A stretch of DNA of 64,000 nt, from assembly GCF_035083965.1 (NCBI RefSeq), contig NC_089725.1, forward strand, positions 24,375,925 through 24,439,924, written 5' to 3'. This DNA is from Branchiostoma lanceolatum (taxonomy: Eukaryota; Chordata; Leptocardii; Amphioxiformes; Branchiostomatidae). The translations under genes and the position numbers were made by a program. Position 1 is the stretch's first letter. Every line of letters starts with the position of its first letter. Positions 1 to 12,399 of the stretch are shown here, piece after piece. Below the pieces are notes generated by a model. The model saw nothing but the letters and a program-made list of their open reading frames with translations, did no database searches and was not told the origin of the DNA.

Positions 1-367
1 AATTTTCTATGCAAAATTTTAGGCAACATTTTCTAGATATCGTAGAGATAGAAAAATTGTAGCATTTATACATCAGTCTATACTACAGTGACAGCTTCTA
101 TCTAGTCTTGTCACCCCGAGGAAGCCCCTACTTTTTTTCTTACCCTGACACTTTACAAAAGGCTGCCCAGTGCCAGGAACACAACATTTGCAGCTTTTGT
201 AAATGATGTCATCTAACCAGCATCTTCCACAGACATTCACCATTTAACCTCCCATTAATTAAGATACTGATATTGTCAGCTCTAATATGAACATTACTCT
301 GGGTTCAGGTATAGTTCAACCATGACAAGCCAGGTTCATGTCTATGATGTAGTCCACCATCCCAAAG

Positions 368-393
368 GTGATGATGATGATGATGATGATGAT
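368..393. repeat. GAT trinucleotide microsatellite
   Basis: A run of about nine GAT units lies in the TTBK intron just downstream (on the minus strand) of the glycine-loop microexon. Confidence 0.85.
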
Positions 394-473
394 GTGACAA
401 TTTAACCTGTTTTACCAACTGTATAGACTGTTTATCACTTGATATAGTTCAGAATGGAAAATTGTAAACTTAC

Positions 474-3176
474 CAAATCCTCCGCCTCCAATCTTCTTAA
501 CCTGTGACAAGAATAGCAACAACAAGAAAAGAATTGATTTCATGACATTTATAAATGCTTAAATCTATAGGGTGAAGGTCAGTGTCAGTACAAAAATTAT
601 TCCTTTCCCTTTTTATTGATGGTACATGTTTATTCAGTAGACAAGGCACACCCCTGCTATAAGTGAAATATCAATACAAGGGCAGGTTTGATATAGGATG
701 AAATTTTCGCCATAATCAGTGACCAAGTTGGGTATTGATTACGTCAAGAGCAGAGTTCCCTCACCAAACTTCATCACCCCTGTTGAATATCTGATAACCC
801 CTGATAAACTCTCCAAGTGCAGGGGTAAGACATACTAGATATGTTATGTAACTCTAGGACATCCAGGGAATCATTGACTTATTTGAATGGTGCAATTCAA
901 TCTGTATTCTTCAGATAGCATGAATATTTCACTAAAAATGACTCACCAAGATATGGATTACAAATATCTCTGTATTACATTGAGCACAGATGGTCATGCT
1001 TTTACTGGGAGTGTGAATAACTTCAATAAGGTGTAAATTTTCTGCTTGGCTACCATACATTCATTTGGTGATCTGCATTCTTCTTCTGTTTCTATCTACG
1101 TATAAAAACTTTCTTCCCTATCTTGTATAAATTTTCTGCTTGGCTATCACACATTCATTTGGCCTTGGTGATCTGCATCTTTCTTCTTCTGTTTCTATCT
1201 ATATAAACTTTCTTCCCTATCTTGTATAAATTTTCTGCTTGGCTACCATAAATTCATTTGGTGATCTGCATCATCTTTCTTCTTCTGTTTCTGTCTATAT
1301 AAACTTTCTTCCCTATCTTCATGATCACAGCTAGTGCTAACATTCCGCAGCCTGATAAGTGGCTTCCCCCTGTTTCTGGTATGTACATGTGTGTTGTGCA
1401 GACCACAGATAGGTCCAGCCTCCTGCTGGTTCAAATCATCCAGACAACATGACAGTTTGGAATTAGGAAAAAACAGCTCAGGAATCCAGAGCTTGGGATA
1501 TTTTCTACTAGTCTCTACCAGACTGACTACGCTGGATATAGGGAGAATAATTTGCCAGGGGAGTTTGGCTACCAAAGGGTTTGACTGGCGGCGCAGTTAA
1601 CCTTCCCGTGGACTATTCTCTCCTGGCCAATTATTCTCTTTTTGCCAAATTCTACAATCTAATATCCATACCCTTGAAAGAAGGCCTGGTGGAGACTACT
1701 TTTTTACTAGATGGGGCATAGACTAGTACTGGTGACTTGCTTTTTATTTGGTTAACTGGAGGCAGGCTAATTATCCAGACTTTCTGCACAGTGCAAGATG
1801 GCTGGAAGCTCAGTGGTTGGGACAGCAGCCAAGTATTGAATTGCAGTTTATCCATCACGTTGGTTTCTCAGTGTGGAGCTGCATTACTTGGTAGCATGAT
1901 AATGGTGAAGGCTTACATTATGTTACTCTAGTTGGTACTTTGGTATTACCATATGATCTCACTAGTCAGTTGTAACTGTGGCAGCACATAGGATATTCAC
2001 TGTTGCAAAGAACTCCCCTGTCAATTAAGAGAACATTTATAGCGCAAATGGACTGCACTCACCAATCTCCGAACCATTTTCCAAGCAATAGTCTCACTCA
2101 GAGAATGACCTCGTTCCATAATTTTGCAGCTTACAGTATGCATATTATATCTCAACATTCTGTACACTGAAGTAGTTGCATTCCTCGTCTTACAAATACA
2201 ATAAAGATTAATTCTTGAAGATTTTCCTATGGCTCTACCTTTTTAAGTTCCTAGCAATTTCATTTTAACTTTGATGGAGCTCAAGACTGCTTAATTTTAT
2301 GTGTACCTCAATATTATCATTGCTGGAGCTTAGCCCCTAATGCTACTGATGCTTTAATTCTTATTCAGTCAAAGTGTGTCTCATGTAAGTTGCATTTACA
2401 TTTCAGCAATAACACTGACAAGCAAACTGCCCTTGTCATATTCCTAAGTCACCCGTTTAAAGTTCTAGCTGTTGTTGCAAGAGATGTGGATTAATTAACA
2501 TTATGCAAGGTTTGCAAATTTGATTTAATTTGTGTTGCAATTCCACAAATGCAAACATGTGTTAAGGAATCTATAAAGTCTGCATAATCAGCCTGACTGG
2601 AAACATTGGCATCACTCGTATTTTACATTTCAGTTCAGCATTCAATTTTGGAAACCCAACCCCAGCAAACCCAACATGTTCTTGAGAATCTACTAACAAC
2701 TTAACAAGGTCATCCGTTACAGTTGATATCCATTCTGCTCTGGCTGTGTGGATCAACTGGTGCCAGGTGGCAGTCCTAATTATGGGATAATGTTACACTC
2801 ATGTGTGATGCTTAATCCTCTGTTGTTACAACTTTGCCACATTATCCTACATGTGACTTTTCCCAATTTCCTTTTGTAAGTTCAGTTTGTATTGTATTGC
2901 TTAAAAGCAATTATTCAAAATTTTAGAATCTGTCTTTACATCCCTTGACTTGAGATGACATACTAGCTCACCAATTTCCATAACAATGCTGTGCTTTTGT
3001 AACAGGTGGTTCTTAAACAATAAAACACAATGAGGAAAAGTGGTGCACATAATTTGTTACATTCTAACGATGCTAATTATGTACAACAGGAGTTTGTGGT
3101 GACCTACCACTTCCCAGCGGTCCTTGACCAGGGCGCCAACCTGCAGGAGATCCTCGGCCATGGTGGTGGCCGTCAT
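474..3176 (-). CDS. TTBK: Tau-tubulin kinase (TTBK1/2-type), 5' end only
   Basis: Casein-kinase-1-superfamily Ser/Thr kinase; vertebrate TTBKs phosphorylate tau and tubulin, and TTBK2 triggers ciliogenesis. Two coding exons are visible: 3176-3108 (23 codons from ATG, ending RWEV) and a 28-nt exon 501-474 (VKKIGGGGF plus one base). Joined they read VGALVKDRWEVVKKIGGGGF, which matches the TTBK N-terminus (VGxLVKxRWxVxxKIGGGGFG), including the glycine-rich ATP loop. Donors are GTAGGT and GTAAGT; the acceptor is CACAG. The first intron is 2.6 kb. The remaining kinase domain and tail must lie left of the window; no further exon is seen in 1-473. The gene is divergent to TRMT112. The family call is firm; TTBK1 and TTBK2 cannot be separated, and an invertebrate gene is probably pre-duplication. 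Confidence 0.88.
1031..1322. repeat. Tandem repeat, about 3 copies of a 95-98 bp unit
   Basis: Three successive copies share the core TAAATTTTCTGCTTGGCTA, then CATTCATTTGG, GTGATCTGCAT, a CTTCTTCTGTTTCT block and ACTTTCTTCCCTATCTT. Copies begin near 1031, 1125 and 1223, with small indels between them. The array lies within TTBK intron 1. No coding or structural role is apparent. Confidence 0.85.
1507..1706. mobile_element. MITE-like element with imperfect inverted ends
   Basis: ACTAGTCTCTACCAGACT (1507-1524) is matched in imperfect inverted orientation by GGCCTGGTGGAGACTAC near 1683-1699. The same 18-mer occurs identically at 41947-41964, which suggests a dispersed family. There is no coding capacity. 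The boundaries are approximate. Confidence 0.45.
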
Positions 3177-4697
3177 GGTTGATTTGTAGATGTTAGTCTA
3201 GCTGTGCACCTGTCAGCACAGAGGGGAGGGGCAGGTTTCCTCACCACTCACGCAGCCGGCGACCGGCGTAAGGGTCTTCACCGCGCTTTGGCGTCATCTA
3301 GTCATCGCTGCAAACGTACGGGGAAAGAACAGGAACAATCCATGCGTTTTCTTGAGTCTGGAAAGGCGTCAATTGTCCTTAATTGTTGTTTAAATCTGGA
3401 TAGAGACGCGCTGCTTCGGATTATAGGCCGGGCACGTTCCCAACATAAATCTATACGTCATGATACCAAGACTTGGATTTCTACCTTTCACGCTTACCGT
3501 CCATTTTTCTACTCCCAACAGATCTTCTCCACAGCTCGGCACGTAAGCGGTAAAATGAAACCCAAGATGCTCTCAAACGTCTTAATTCGTAACCCTAAGG
3601 TTAGGGAAGGCGACTTCCGAGCAGCCGACACTGTTCACGAATACTCCCCCGGTTATCGCGGGAACGATGACGTTTCACGTAATATATCTTATTCTCTTAA
3701 TCCAGTACGTGCTTAATGTTCCCACACCTCCAGGTAAGGTGTAAAACATATACATGACTTACCAAAAATCGGGTGAAACACGCACGATAAAAAACATTTA
3801 GGTTACTGAGTCAGCCATGATTGCCTTGGTTCCGGGGCTACTCCCGACATGCACCGCGCGACAAGCACAGGTTAAAGGTTGTACTTCCGGGTTGCGAAAA
3901 ACGTGGGTTGCATGTTGTTGTCGTTCAGAACAACTTAAGTATCAATTTTGTCTATTATGGGGATATATATGATACAATATCATTACATTAAGGTAGTTCA
4001 GGTAAATGTTATGCCCCCTTGTCCAACAAAAGTTCACTATAGGATACTGTGACACGTGCAGAGGTAAATTCAGCTTTGATATTGTCATGTGGCTACATGC
4101 AGGCCATGCATGGCACATGGTTTGCTTTGCATTTGTGAGTTTTCTTGACTCAGAGCAGTCAATTGCAGTCATAATCAAAGCACACGTGTGACTTCATGTA
4201 CCTGAAAGTAGCAAGTAAGACCAGTAAACAGTTTAAGCGGAACAGTTTGTATTTGCAATGATTACATTTTCATTGTAATACTGTAAATACATTTATTTTC
4301 ATGGGGACTTATATGGCACCATTGGGGACTTAAATGACCACATCTTAAGATCTACATGTACTGCAAGTGGTGAAATATTCACAAAGTTTCAATGTTCACG
4401 ATTTTTGCAATGAGCTCTCATGGCTTGCATTACAACTGCATCAACTGCGAAATCAAAGACACTGTGCAGTGAATTTACAATATTGTGATATACAAAATGA
4501 AGCCAAAAGCTTGTGTGTGTTTATACTTACCTTATAAAGGATTACCTTACCACAGATGGGATGATCTACAAGCTTTAACCTTTAGCACACTGAAGTAGCT
4601 GTTTGCACTCAATTCCCAATTGGTTACAAAGTTAGGCAGAAGGTTAAGAAAGTTTTTTTCTTTAACTTGAGGTTGATATTTCTATTTCCTCCACAGC
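3177..4697. promoter_or_regulatory. Divergent TTBK/TRMT112 promoter region and TRMT112 5' leader
   Basis: This 1.5 kb separates the two divergent start codons. An ETS-type site, ACTTCCGGG, is at 3883-3891, typical of housekeeping promoters and close to the likely TRMT112 transcription start. A good splice acceptor ending at 4696, one base before the TRMT112 ATG region, implies a noncoding first exon somewhere near 3890-4060; its donor was not fixed. An open frame at 3204-3716 shows no recognisable domain and is treated as chance. Confidence 0.5.
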
Positions 4698-6400
4698 ATG
4701 AGACTCCTAACACACAACATGCTGACTTCCCATGTTAAAGGGGTCACCAATGGGTATCCTCTCAAGTTACAGGTGGATGATCACTACTACTTTAGCTTCA
4801 AACTTGATTTTACACTGTAACAAAGACTTGTAAGTTGTAGCAAACGCTGGATGTTTTTTCAATTTTGTGTCCTTTGTTTCTTCAACATGCACTAGACCTA
4901 TTTTTAAATAGCTACATGTATACTTTGGTACCTTTGTATCACTGGTAACTTACACTTTGATGTGTTGTCCTCCTTTACTGCAGGCTGAAAACATCAAGGT
5001 CATGTCTGTTGACTTCAATCCTGAGTTTGTGGCAAGAATGATCCCCAAACTGGAGTGGCAGGCACTGGTCCAAGCAGCAGAAAGTGTGAGTATGCTGTGC
5101 TTTTTGTCCATTTTTAGGCTACAACGACTTAATTCTATGGATGATACTTGTTTTTGAGACTCTGGAGACCCCAAAACTAATGCAACAGGGCACGGGGGAA
5201 AAATCCAGCAAAAAAAAAATTCTGCGAAACCGTAGGACTACAAAGCTGGTGTTGCAAATTGAACCGCAGGACACAGTGTATCAAACAAACAACAAGTCTT
5301 TATTTGTAGGAGGTACATGTTACGTGTAGGTTGTCTCGTTCATCTTAGCAGACTCAGCTGAAGTCATCGAAGTTTAATATACAATCAAAGAAGTACACTA
5401 TTAGAAGGTATTTGGCTCAAAGGACTGTGGATGATATAAGATAGTGATGAGAATACTCATAATAAGGGCAGTTTCAGCATACATGGTATTGAAATCCATA
5501 TGTACCTCTACATCTCGTACATTGATGAAAGATTTAGTAATCTGTAACAGGTCTAACCATCGCATTTCAGACATGCTCTAGTTTCATAATGATGATACCA
5601 CAACGTAAAAAGGATCTCATCATGAAAAAGATAAATGAAAATATGAAATAGAATAGAAAGTATCTCTCTCCTCTACACCCTGCTGGCCAAATACTGGCCC
5701 AATTTTGCAGCTATGTGAGTCAGCAAGTTCCAAAGTTCTGTGGAGTCGTTGGAGATGATTTTTTTTTGAGAACAGGCGAAAATCAATGCGCGCACGAATT
5801 TCATCCATAAAATTAGGTCGGTGTGGCCTTATCTGTTCTTATTGCTGATGAAAGGGATAGTCTGAACGTACTACAACAAGTAGGAAACAAGTGTGCCAAA
5901 TGTCTTAAGGGCTTTACATCCTTTGCCTATCAACATTTGTAGATGTCTGGTATGTCAGTGATAATGAAAATGATATGTATCCCGTCTCTGTTTCTAAATT
6001 GATTCTCCTTCGTCATGACTTTTTCCATGCAGATTGGACATCTAGGGGACTTGCCACGAGAGTTGGTGCCAGAGTACGAATCAAATGAGGAGTTTTTGAA
6101 GATGGCACATCATGTCTTAATGGAGGTAAATACACCTTATTTTGAGGCTGAAATTTGTTTCAGCATTACTGTCATTCAAAACAGCTCTAAACTTTAAGTA
6201 CCGAAGTCATATGGGTATTGCTGAGTAGCAAATGCATATTGGTACCTGGGGAGATGCTGTCTATTGTTGATCAGTAACGAGTGTTTTAACCATCTCAGGT
6301 GGAAGTAATAGAGGGAAACCTGGAGTGTCCAGAGACTGGCAGGAAATTCCCCATCAAAAATGGCATTCCCAACATGTTACTGAACGAAGATGAAGTATGA
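4698..6400 (+). CDS. TRMT112: TRMT112, methyltransferase activator subunit
   Basis: Small obligate partner that stabilises and activates several methyltransferases: TRMT11 and ALKBH8 (tRNA), HEMK2 (eRF1), BUD23 (18S rRNA) and METTL5. Four coding exons: 4698-4772, 4984-5085, 6033-6125 and 6299-6400, all phase 0, giving 123 aa against about 125 in human. The protein starts [16 protein letters not shown]. It continues with [16 protein letters not shown], the [18 protein letters not shown] helix, and ends with [19 protein letters not shown], the classic family C-terminus. The ATG lies just after an acceptor, so the first exon is presumably noncoding. A possible poly(A) signal AATAAA is at 7321-7326. 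The gene is complete and I see nothing odd. Confidence 0.97.
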
Positions 6401-7375
6401 AGTCCAACTCTGTAACTTCTTAATTACCCAAACTATCATTATCCAGAGACTTTTATAAGTGTACAAGTGTGTGGCATAGATCAAAAAAGTCATTGTACCA
6501 GACTTTGTATTTTACATGGCATTGTATACTGTTGGAGCATGTAGGAAGCAGGTGGTCATAATTAATGATACTGTACTAAGTTTAAATTGCACTGGAAGAG
6601 TAACTCCTCAGACGCCAATTATTTGTATATTTTTGGCCTCTGATGCTTAAGCCTCAATCAAATGTCATATAGGGACTGTAAATTGAAAGTGCCCTCTACG
6701 TATGGAAGGAAAGAAACCTGGCTTTGAATTGAAAGAACTGGAGTATATTTACTTCTAGATAATGTATAGGTCGACTCCAGCTGATTGACACCTTATTTTT
6801 CAAGCCAAAAGTTCTTTTGTACTGTGCTGAACAATGGCTGTCACTGTAGTACCAACTGCTGTTTGCACTTAAGTGCGTTCTTTTCCCTGCCTTGATCAAT
6901 GTGCAATGGAGCCATGTAAAGAACAAACATATACTAGTATACAGCGATGGTATTGTTCAAGGTATTATATTTGTGCAGAGTTCTGCCAGTAGTGCTGTGT
7001 TACTGATCTATAAACATTATGCACTTGTATATGTAAGCCCTGTGGGGGTGTTTGGCAGTATTATATTCTTTGTAACATTTCCTCATGTTTACCAGTGGCA
7101 AACTTTCATCTTCCAGTGCCAAAGCAGTCCTTTAGAGATATTGTCCTATAGGACAGCGTGGGCAAGTAGTCAGATCTCTTCTGTATAGAACATGCACCAT
7201 GTTCATAGGTTCAACTCCTACTAACCTCACACACATTCTACAAAGAGTAAACACACTACATTACACTTACACAACAAACTACTTCATTCCTAAAATATAG
7301 AAAATAAGTCATCATCGTTCAATAAATGTGAACATTATGCATGAATATATAGGCACAACATTGACATGTACCCAC
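6401..7375. other. Interval between TRMT112 stop and last recognised KLHDC exon
   Basis: The interval holds the TRMT112 3' UTR. It should also hold the 3' exon(s) of the minus-strand kelch gene. I read it on both strands and found no segment encoding the expected final kelch blade (W-H-T-A...F-G-G) and no convincing minus-strand exon. Confidence 0.6.
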
Positions 7376-10300
7376 CTGGGTTTATCTGTTGCTAGGTAGT
7401 CTAGGTTCATCCATTCATGTGTGTTTGTGTCCAGTACCCAGCCATCGCCTGGTGGGGAAAAGGTAAATGTTCTTAATATGTTCTAGTACTTGCTTACAAC
7501 AGTGACAAGAAGAATCTTCTGGATCCACAGATACATCACTACCTTCCCTTGAGCTATGACAAGTTTGGCTCCATGGCTAACATGCCCCAAGAAAATTTTG
7601 CCTGAGTTAAGACCCTGAATCTGCCTAAGGGGGGCTGAGTGTAAATTTCCTTGAGGGCATGTTGGCCCTGCAGCCGAGAAGCTGGTCTGTGTAGGCCATG
7701 AAAACTGTTGGGCCTCCAGGCTAGGCAAACTGGGATGTTCTGCATGTTAAAACAGAAACTAGAAAAATAAAATACCACTACAAACTTGTTTATCATATCA
7801 CAGTGCAGAGAGTTGCCGGTCAACGCACATCTGCAGCCAAACCCACACCAATCATGTCATAATCACACAAACTCGTCCAGACAAATCAGCTTCAACAAGG
7901 ACCTGAACTGTTGCAGAATCTGATAGTTACTCATACTTTCTAAGAACTGTTCTAGAATCTCTACCATATTCAACTACTCAAATATCAGACCCGGCCAAGT
8001 TCAGGGAGGAAGTCACGCAATGCCTGAAGAACAACCAATTATCATGCATTACTACCTCCTGGGCGTGTGACCCAAACAAATTTAAAGGGGTGTTGCCTAG
8101 TACACAACCAGGGTACAGAAATTGGAAAAGCGATATGCATGATATAAACTTACTTAGAGGCTGGCACTGTGTGGTAAAGCCTCCATATAAGAAGAGTTGG
8201 TTGGTAGAGATGGGAGTTAGGGAATGCCATGATCTCCCCAATGGAAGGCCACCCGGGACTGTGATTCTGTGATAACACAACATGAGGTCACAAAATAGCC
8301 ATATCACTTGCAAAGCCATGGCATGAATAGAACAAGGCACTTTATTCCAACTACATAACGTGTTCATACTTTCATGAAGTTCTCTAAAGTTACGCATTGT
8401 AATGCAATAGCAAAGAAATAAATCATTGTAAAGTGTAATCTTACAAGTATAGTCTTATGTGGACCTATAAACTATGAGGACTAGATGATCATGAAATTGC
8501 CTTAAAGAGAGACAGGCAGACTAACCTGCCACTCCACTCCCATGTGTCTAGGTTGATACAGTGTAAATCATTCATCCTGGTTTCCTGAAAAATGGAGAAA
8601 AAAATGTTAGAAAAGCTGAGTACAGAGTACACAGGCACAGACTACAGTAGCTAAGAAATAGGAGTCTACTATAGAACATACTCTTTGACTGGCAAAAACC
8701 TTAAAAAGCCTGTAGTACATATTTTGTGGTATACACAGGTACATGAATATCTGTCTAACTGAGTAAAGAAAATCAGTTATTGGACACAATATACATATAT
8801 CAAATGCTTTGAGGAAAATGAAACTGGAACAGCAAACTTACCAAATATCTTCCACCAAACAGATACCCTTTGTTGTCTATCCTAGCACAGGCATGGGCTG
8901 CCCGTGGAACTGGGACCTCTCCCTGACAAAGAAAAAAAGTTATCATAATGAAGTTAACATCATATTTGTTGCGTGAAAAAGGGTAAAGGTAAGTCATTGC
9001 TTAGTTGTTTCAATTCTAAATCTTCATTCCTTTCATTGACAGTACACTCATACTCAGTTCTGTCTTCTATGGCTACTTTTTTTATTTAACAATCTTGATT
9101 AATATCATTCATCTGAGATACTGAGTAAGAAACATTCATGTGTTCATTTGATATGTACTGCTTGACTCACTGTTGTTTCTGGCTGGTACCACTCCTCTGC
9201 AACAGTGTCAAAAACACACAGGTGGTTGTTCCAACCCCTCAACCCCTGCAGAGGAGAGCGAGAACAATCTTTTATTAAAAGCATATCAGATTAAAACTGG
9301 GCAATGCAAAATGTACCACTTACCTATGAAAGCAAGAAAAGATACACTGTATTTGGTGTAGAAGCTTTGTAGTCAATACTTACCAGCCCAACTGCCTCAT
9401 CTGGCTCAAACTGTCCCCTCAGTGGACTTTGTGGGCGGAAGCCATAACCCCCGAAATAGATCAGTCTAAAGGGATTTGAAAAAGGTAAGGCGAAAAATTA
9501 AAGCACTGCTGAAATTATTGTGGTAAATATCCATTATCACCCAGTGGTGCAAAACTTGGAACACAAGCAATTTGAAACACAAATGTTTTTGTTAAGGCAA
9601 GTACAAAGGTGATTTCAAGAATGTTTTTGGCTTACTTTCTCTCATATACCCAACAGCCCAGCTTGTCTCTCTGACTGGGAGGGATACCCTTGCCCTCCAC
9701 ACCTTGCCACTCAAGGGTTCTCAGGTTCAATCTAAACAACTTGAGAGGGATAGAAAGAGGAGAAAATTATTTGTTGATCTTCTAAAGGGTTGCTTGACAG
9801 ATTCTACTGCAAAACAATTATGGTTTCTTAAACAATTGTGTGCCAGGAGTCTGGAGTCATGCGAATTGAAGAAATATCTATTCCAATAATGTTGTTCTCC
9901 CTCAACCACTGGAATTGACTAATGAAACAAGGGTCTAGCCTGGATTGTACGGGTTTGCCTAGAGTATAATATATGTACATTGTACTGGATTTGCTGATAT
10001 ACATAGTGCAAAGACTTGACTATAATCATGTTTGTATCCTTTAGCTCCTTACCTTATTAGAGTTTGCCATGTCGTAATGCCCACCAAAGATGTACATGAA
10101 GCCCCCCAGCAGAGCAGAGCAGCTGCCTGACATGGCTGGCGGGTACTGGCCACTGGTCATCTCCTTTGTCCTGCAGCATAAGACATAAGATCAGTACACT
10201 ACATAGCATTATTATAAATGTATAAATATTTCTAAAATATTATGAGAAAACTACAGAGTCATGGCTCTGTGTATGGTAAAATAAGGGCATCATCCTTGCG

Positions 10301-11087
10301 CCCAGAGTCCAAAGGAACATAAGAGATTTACCACATACATGTGTACAATGCCAGTGAAGCCAAGCCAAGAGACATGCACAATATATTTTCCACATCTGGA
10401 TCTGTATAGTTGATATATAGAAACTTGCACCTACCATGTCTGGGTTTCTGTATCATAGATCCAGAGTTCTTCAGTTGGGAGATATCTGTCCCAGTCTGCA
10501 CCTTCTTGAGGATCCTCATCCTAATGTAGCAATTAACCATTAAACTTGGAAATCCATTGGCATGTCTGTATTACAGGCACGCCACATCAACATACACAAA
10601 ATGTAACTTCTACACACTTGTCGATAACTTTACTAATCAGGAACATTTTAGTACTACAGGCACTTGAGTTTGACCAACTTTGTAATTTTTAGCTGTTTGC
10701 CAGCAACACATTCAGGATGCTGTCAAGTCACAGATCTATTATTGATTGACTCTGGGACCATACTAGTAATGGCTTCTTGACTTGCAAAGAATATGTACCA
10801 CTGTATAACTGAAAATGCCACCCAATGAATCATACTGTACTGCCTAACTCTATGACCAATAGAGAATGTTGTGCCAAACGGCTACTTTAGTGTGCTAAAG
10901 GTTAATGCCTTCTGAATGGCTGCACCCCTTACGGGTATTGGAACATAGAGCTGCCTTTCTTTATGATCTGTGTACTGACCACATATCCTCCCCAGACAAA
11001 CATGCGTGTTCCCCACATCACAGCCACATGTCCGCTCCTCTCCCTGGGCAGACATGGGGCCTGCTCTGCTGCCATTGCTCCCTCCAT
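7376..11087 (-). CDS. KLHDC2: Kelch-domain protein KLHDC1/KLHDC2 (CRL2 substrate receptor), 3' end not found
   Basis: In vertebrates this is a cullin-2 receptor that reads C-terminal degrons through a kelch propeller. Ten exons in phase: 11087-10980, 10520-10435, 10170-10053, 9739-9636, 9465-9384, 9245-9171, 8922-8842, 8584-8526, 8266-8154 and 7448-7376. They encode about 299 aa. An in-frame TGA lies two codons before the ATG. Diagnostic strings are SGHVAV..MFVWGGY, YLPTEELWIYD, PPAMSGSCSALLGG, KLIYFGGYGF, RGWNNHL, PRAAHACARI, RMNDLHCINLDTWEW and GRSWHSLTPIS..FLYGGFTT. The last exon ends TDKPR, where human KLHDC2 continues with a further blade and a C-terminal tail. Those exons were not found. 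KLHDC1 and KLHDC2 are not distinguished. The gene is divergent to POLE2. Confidence 0.93.
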
Positions 11088-11202
11088 GACTCAACATCAG
11101 TCACCTCAGCCGGCCTATAAAACTGATATATTATTGGAAAAAAAATGAAACAATTTATTCAAACAATACTGCAACAATGAAGAAAAAGGTATAGGTCAAG
11201 GC

Positions 11203-11339
11203 TTGAAGTGCGCATGTACGGTGTGATGCATTGTGGGTAATATGTTGAAGTTGAAGGCTCCAGGCAATACGGGCAAGGCAGGGGTCTTCAACCTTGACAA
11301 ATTGCCCATAATGCATCACACTATCCATGTGCACTTCAA
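11203..11339. mobile_element. Hairpin MITE-like inverted repeat
   Basis: Imperfect arms of about 54 bases (11203-11256 and 11286-11339) begin TTGAAGTGCGCATGTACGG and end with the near complement ...CATGTGCACTTCAA. They share the TGATGCATT core. The loop is about 29 bases. There is no ORF. It lies upstream of the KLHDC ATG. Confidence 0.7.
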
Positions 11340-12123
11340 ACTGTGAACTAGCTCATTACAGTCATGACATGTCTTTATAATAATACATATACATGGAAAC
11401 TAACCTGGAGCGGAAAGATCTAAACTATAAGTTTAAACAAGCTCATTATGCACCATTGTCATAAATATAGTATGGTCTCAAAATTGGTCTCAACAATAGA
11501 ACAAACAACTGTCACAACAAACAAAGCCATAGTCATGCATGGCTGCTTCTGGCGAAATGTTTTTCCTATTTCTCGCATGCAATATCACATTTTACCACTA
11601 ATCTCAGCACATAAGTCCCAATATTGTGACTGTAATACCAGCGTATATTTCAATTCCACATTCCAAGGTCTCAAACAGATGTTGATCCTGAAGCTTGGCT
11701 TTTCCGGCATTTAAATTTCTTTAAAATTCTCAGAGTATGGGACAAATATTTTCGACACTGTTACTGAGATTTGAGCATATTGCTTATTGCCGTAACTTTG
11801 ATCTCCTCAAAGATCTTGCCCAGAAGGACAAAGATAATTGAACATCTGCAAGATGCAGCTGAAAACCAACCTTACCTCCCAGCTGACTCGTGAGACCGCA
11901 GAGTTGACCTAAAGTTAGGTCATGTCCAAAGAGTTTTAAGAATAACGGATCAGCCACAAGAAAATAGATAATTTCTAGCCCTACCAGGGGTCTGACTTTC
12001 TTACTGCATATGTTAACTGGCCTATAATTGTTTAATTAGCGACGAAAATGTGCCAAAAGTATGAGTAACTGACCTGTTTTTTCGCTGCCCTCCCCACTTT
12101 GTTTTCACACAGTTGGAAGCGTA

Positions 12124-12131
12124 TTACGTCA
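12124..12131. promoter_or_regulatory. CRE/ATF-like site TTACGTCA
   Basis: TTACGTCA lies between the divergent KLHDC and POLE2 start codons, about 270 bases before the POLE2 ATG. One mismatch from the palindromic CRE. The role is inferred from position. Confidence 0.4.
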
Positions 12132-12369
12132 TCACACTTCGGACTAGTGAGAAGTACGCATGCTCAGAAAGAAAGGGCTAGTCATGGGATTTTCAACAAC
12201 CTTTATGTTGTATTTCATCGCTAATAAAGCTAGCGTAGATGTGACGAATAGCAGTGTTTTGCTATACATACTTAGACGTTGTATTCTGATACTTCATTAT
12301 GAATCAAATAGATACTGGCGAACTATCAACTGTTGCGTAAAAGCCCCAAACCCCAAACACAGCCTTAAA

Positions 12370-12382
12370 TTTTGGCGGGAAA
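12370..12382 (+). promoter_or_regulatory. E2F site upstream of POLE2 start
   Basis: TTTTGGCGGGAAA fits the E2F/DP consensus (TTTSSCGC and its complement) and lies 18 bases before the POLE2 ATG. S-phase replication genes are classic E2F targets, so G1/S control of POLE2 is likely. Confidence 0.7.
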
Positions 12383-12399
12383 TTTCGCACCAAGCAAAA

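Noticed and set aside
3204-3716. A 170-codon plus-strand open frame in the TTBK/TRMT112 interval
   Set aside because: No recognised domain and no splice partner; it lies in the divergent promoter region.
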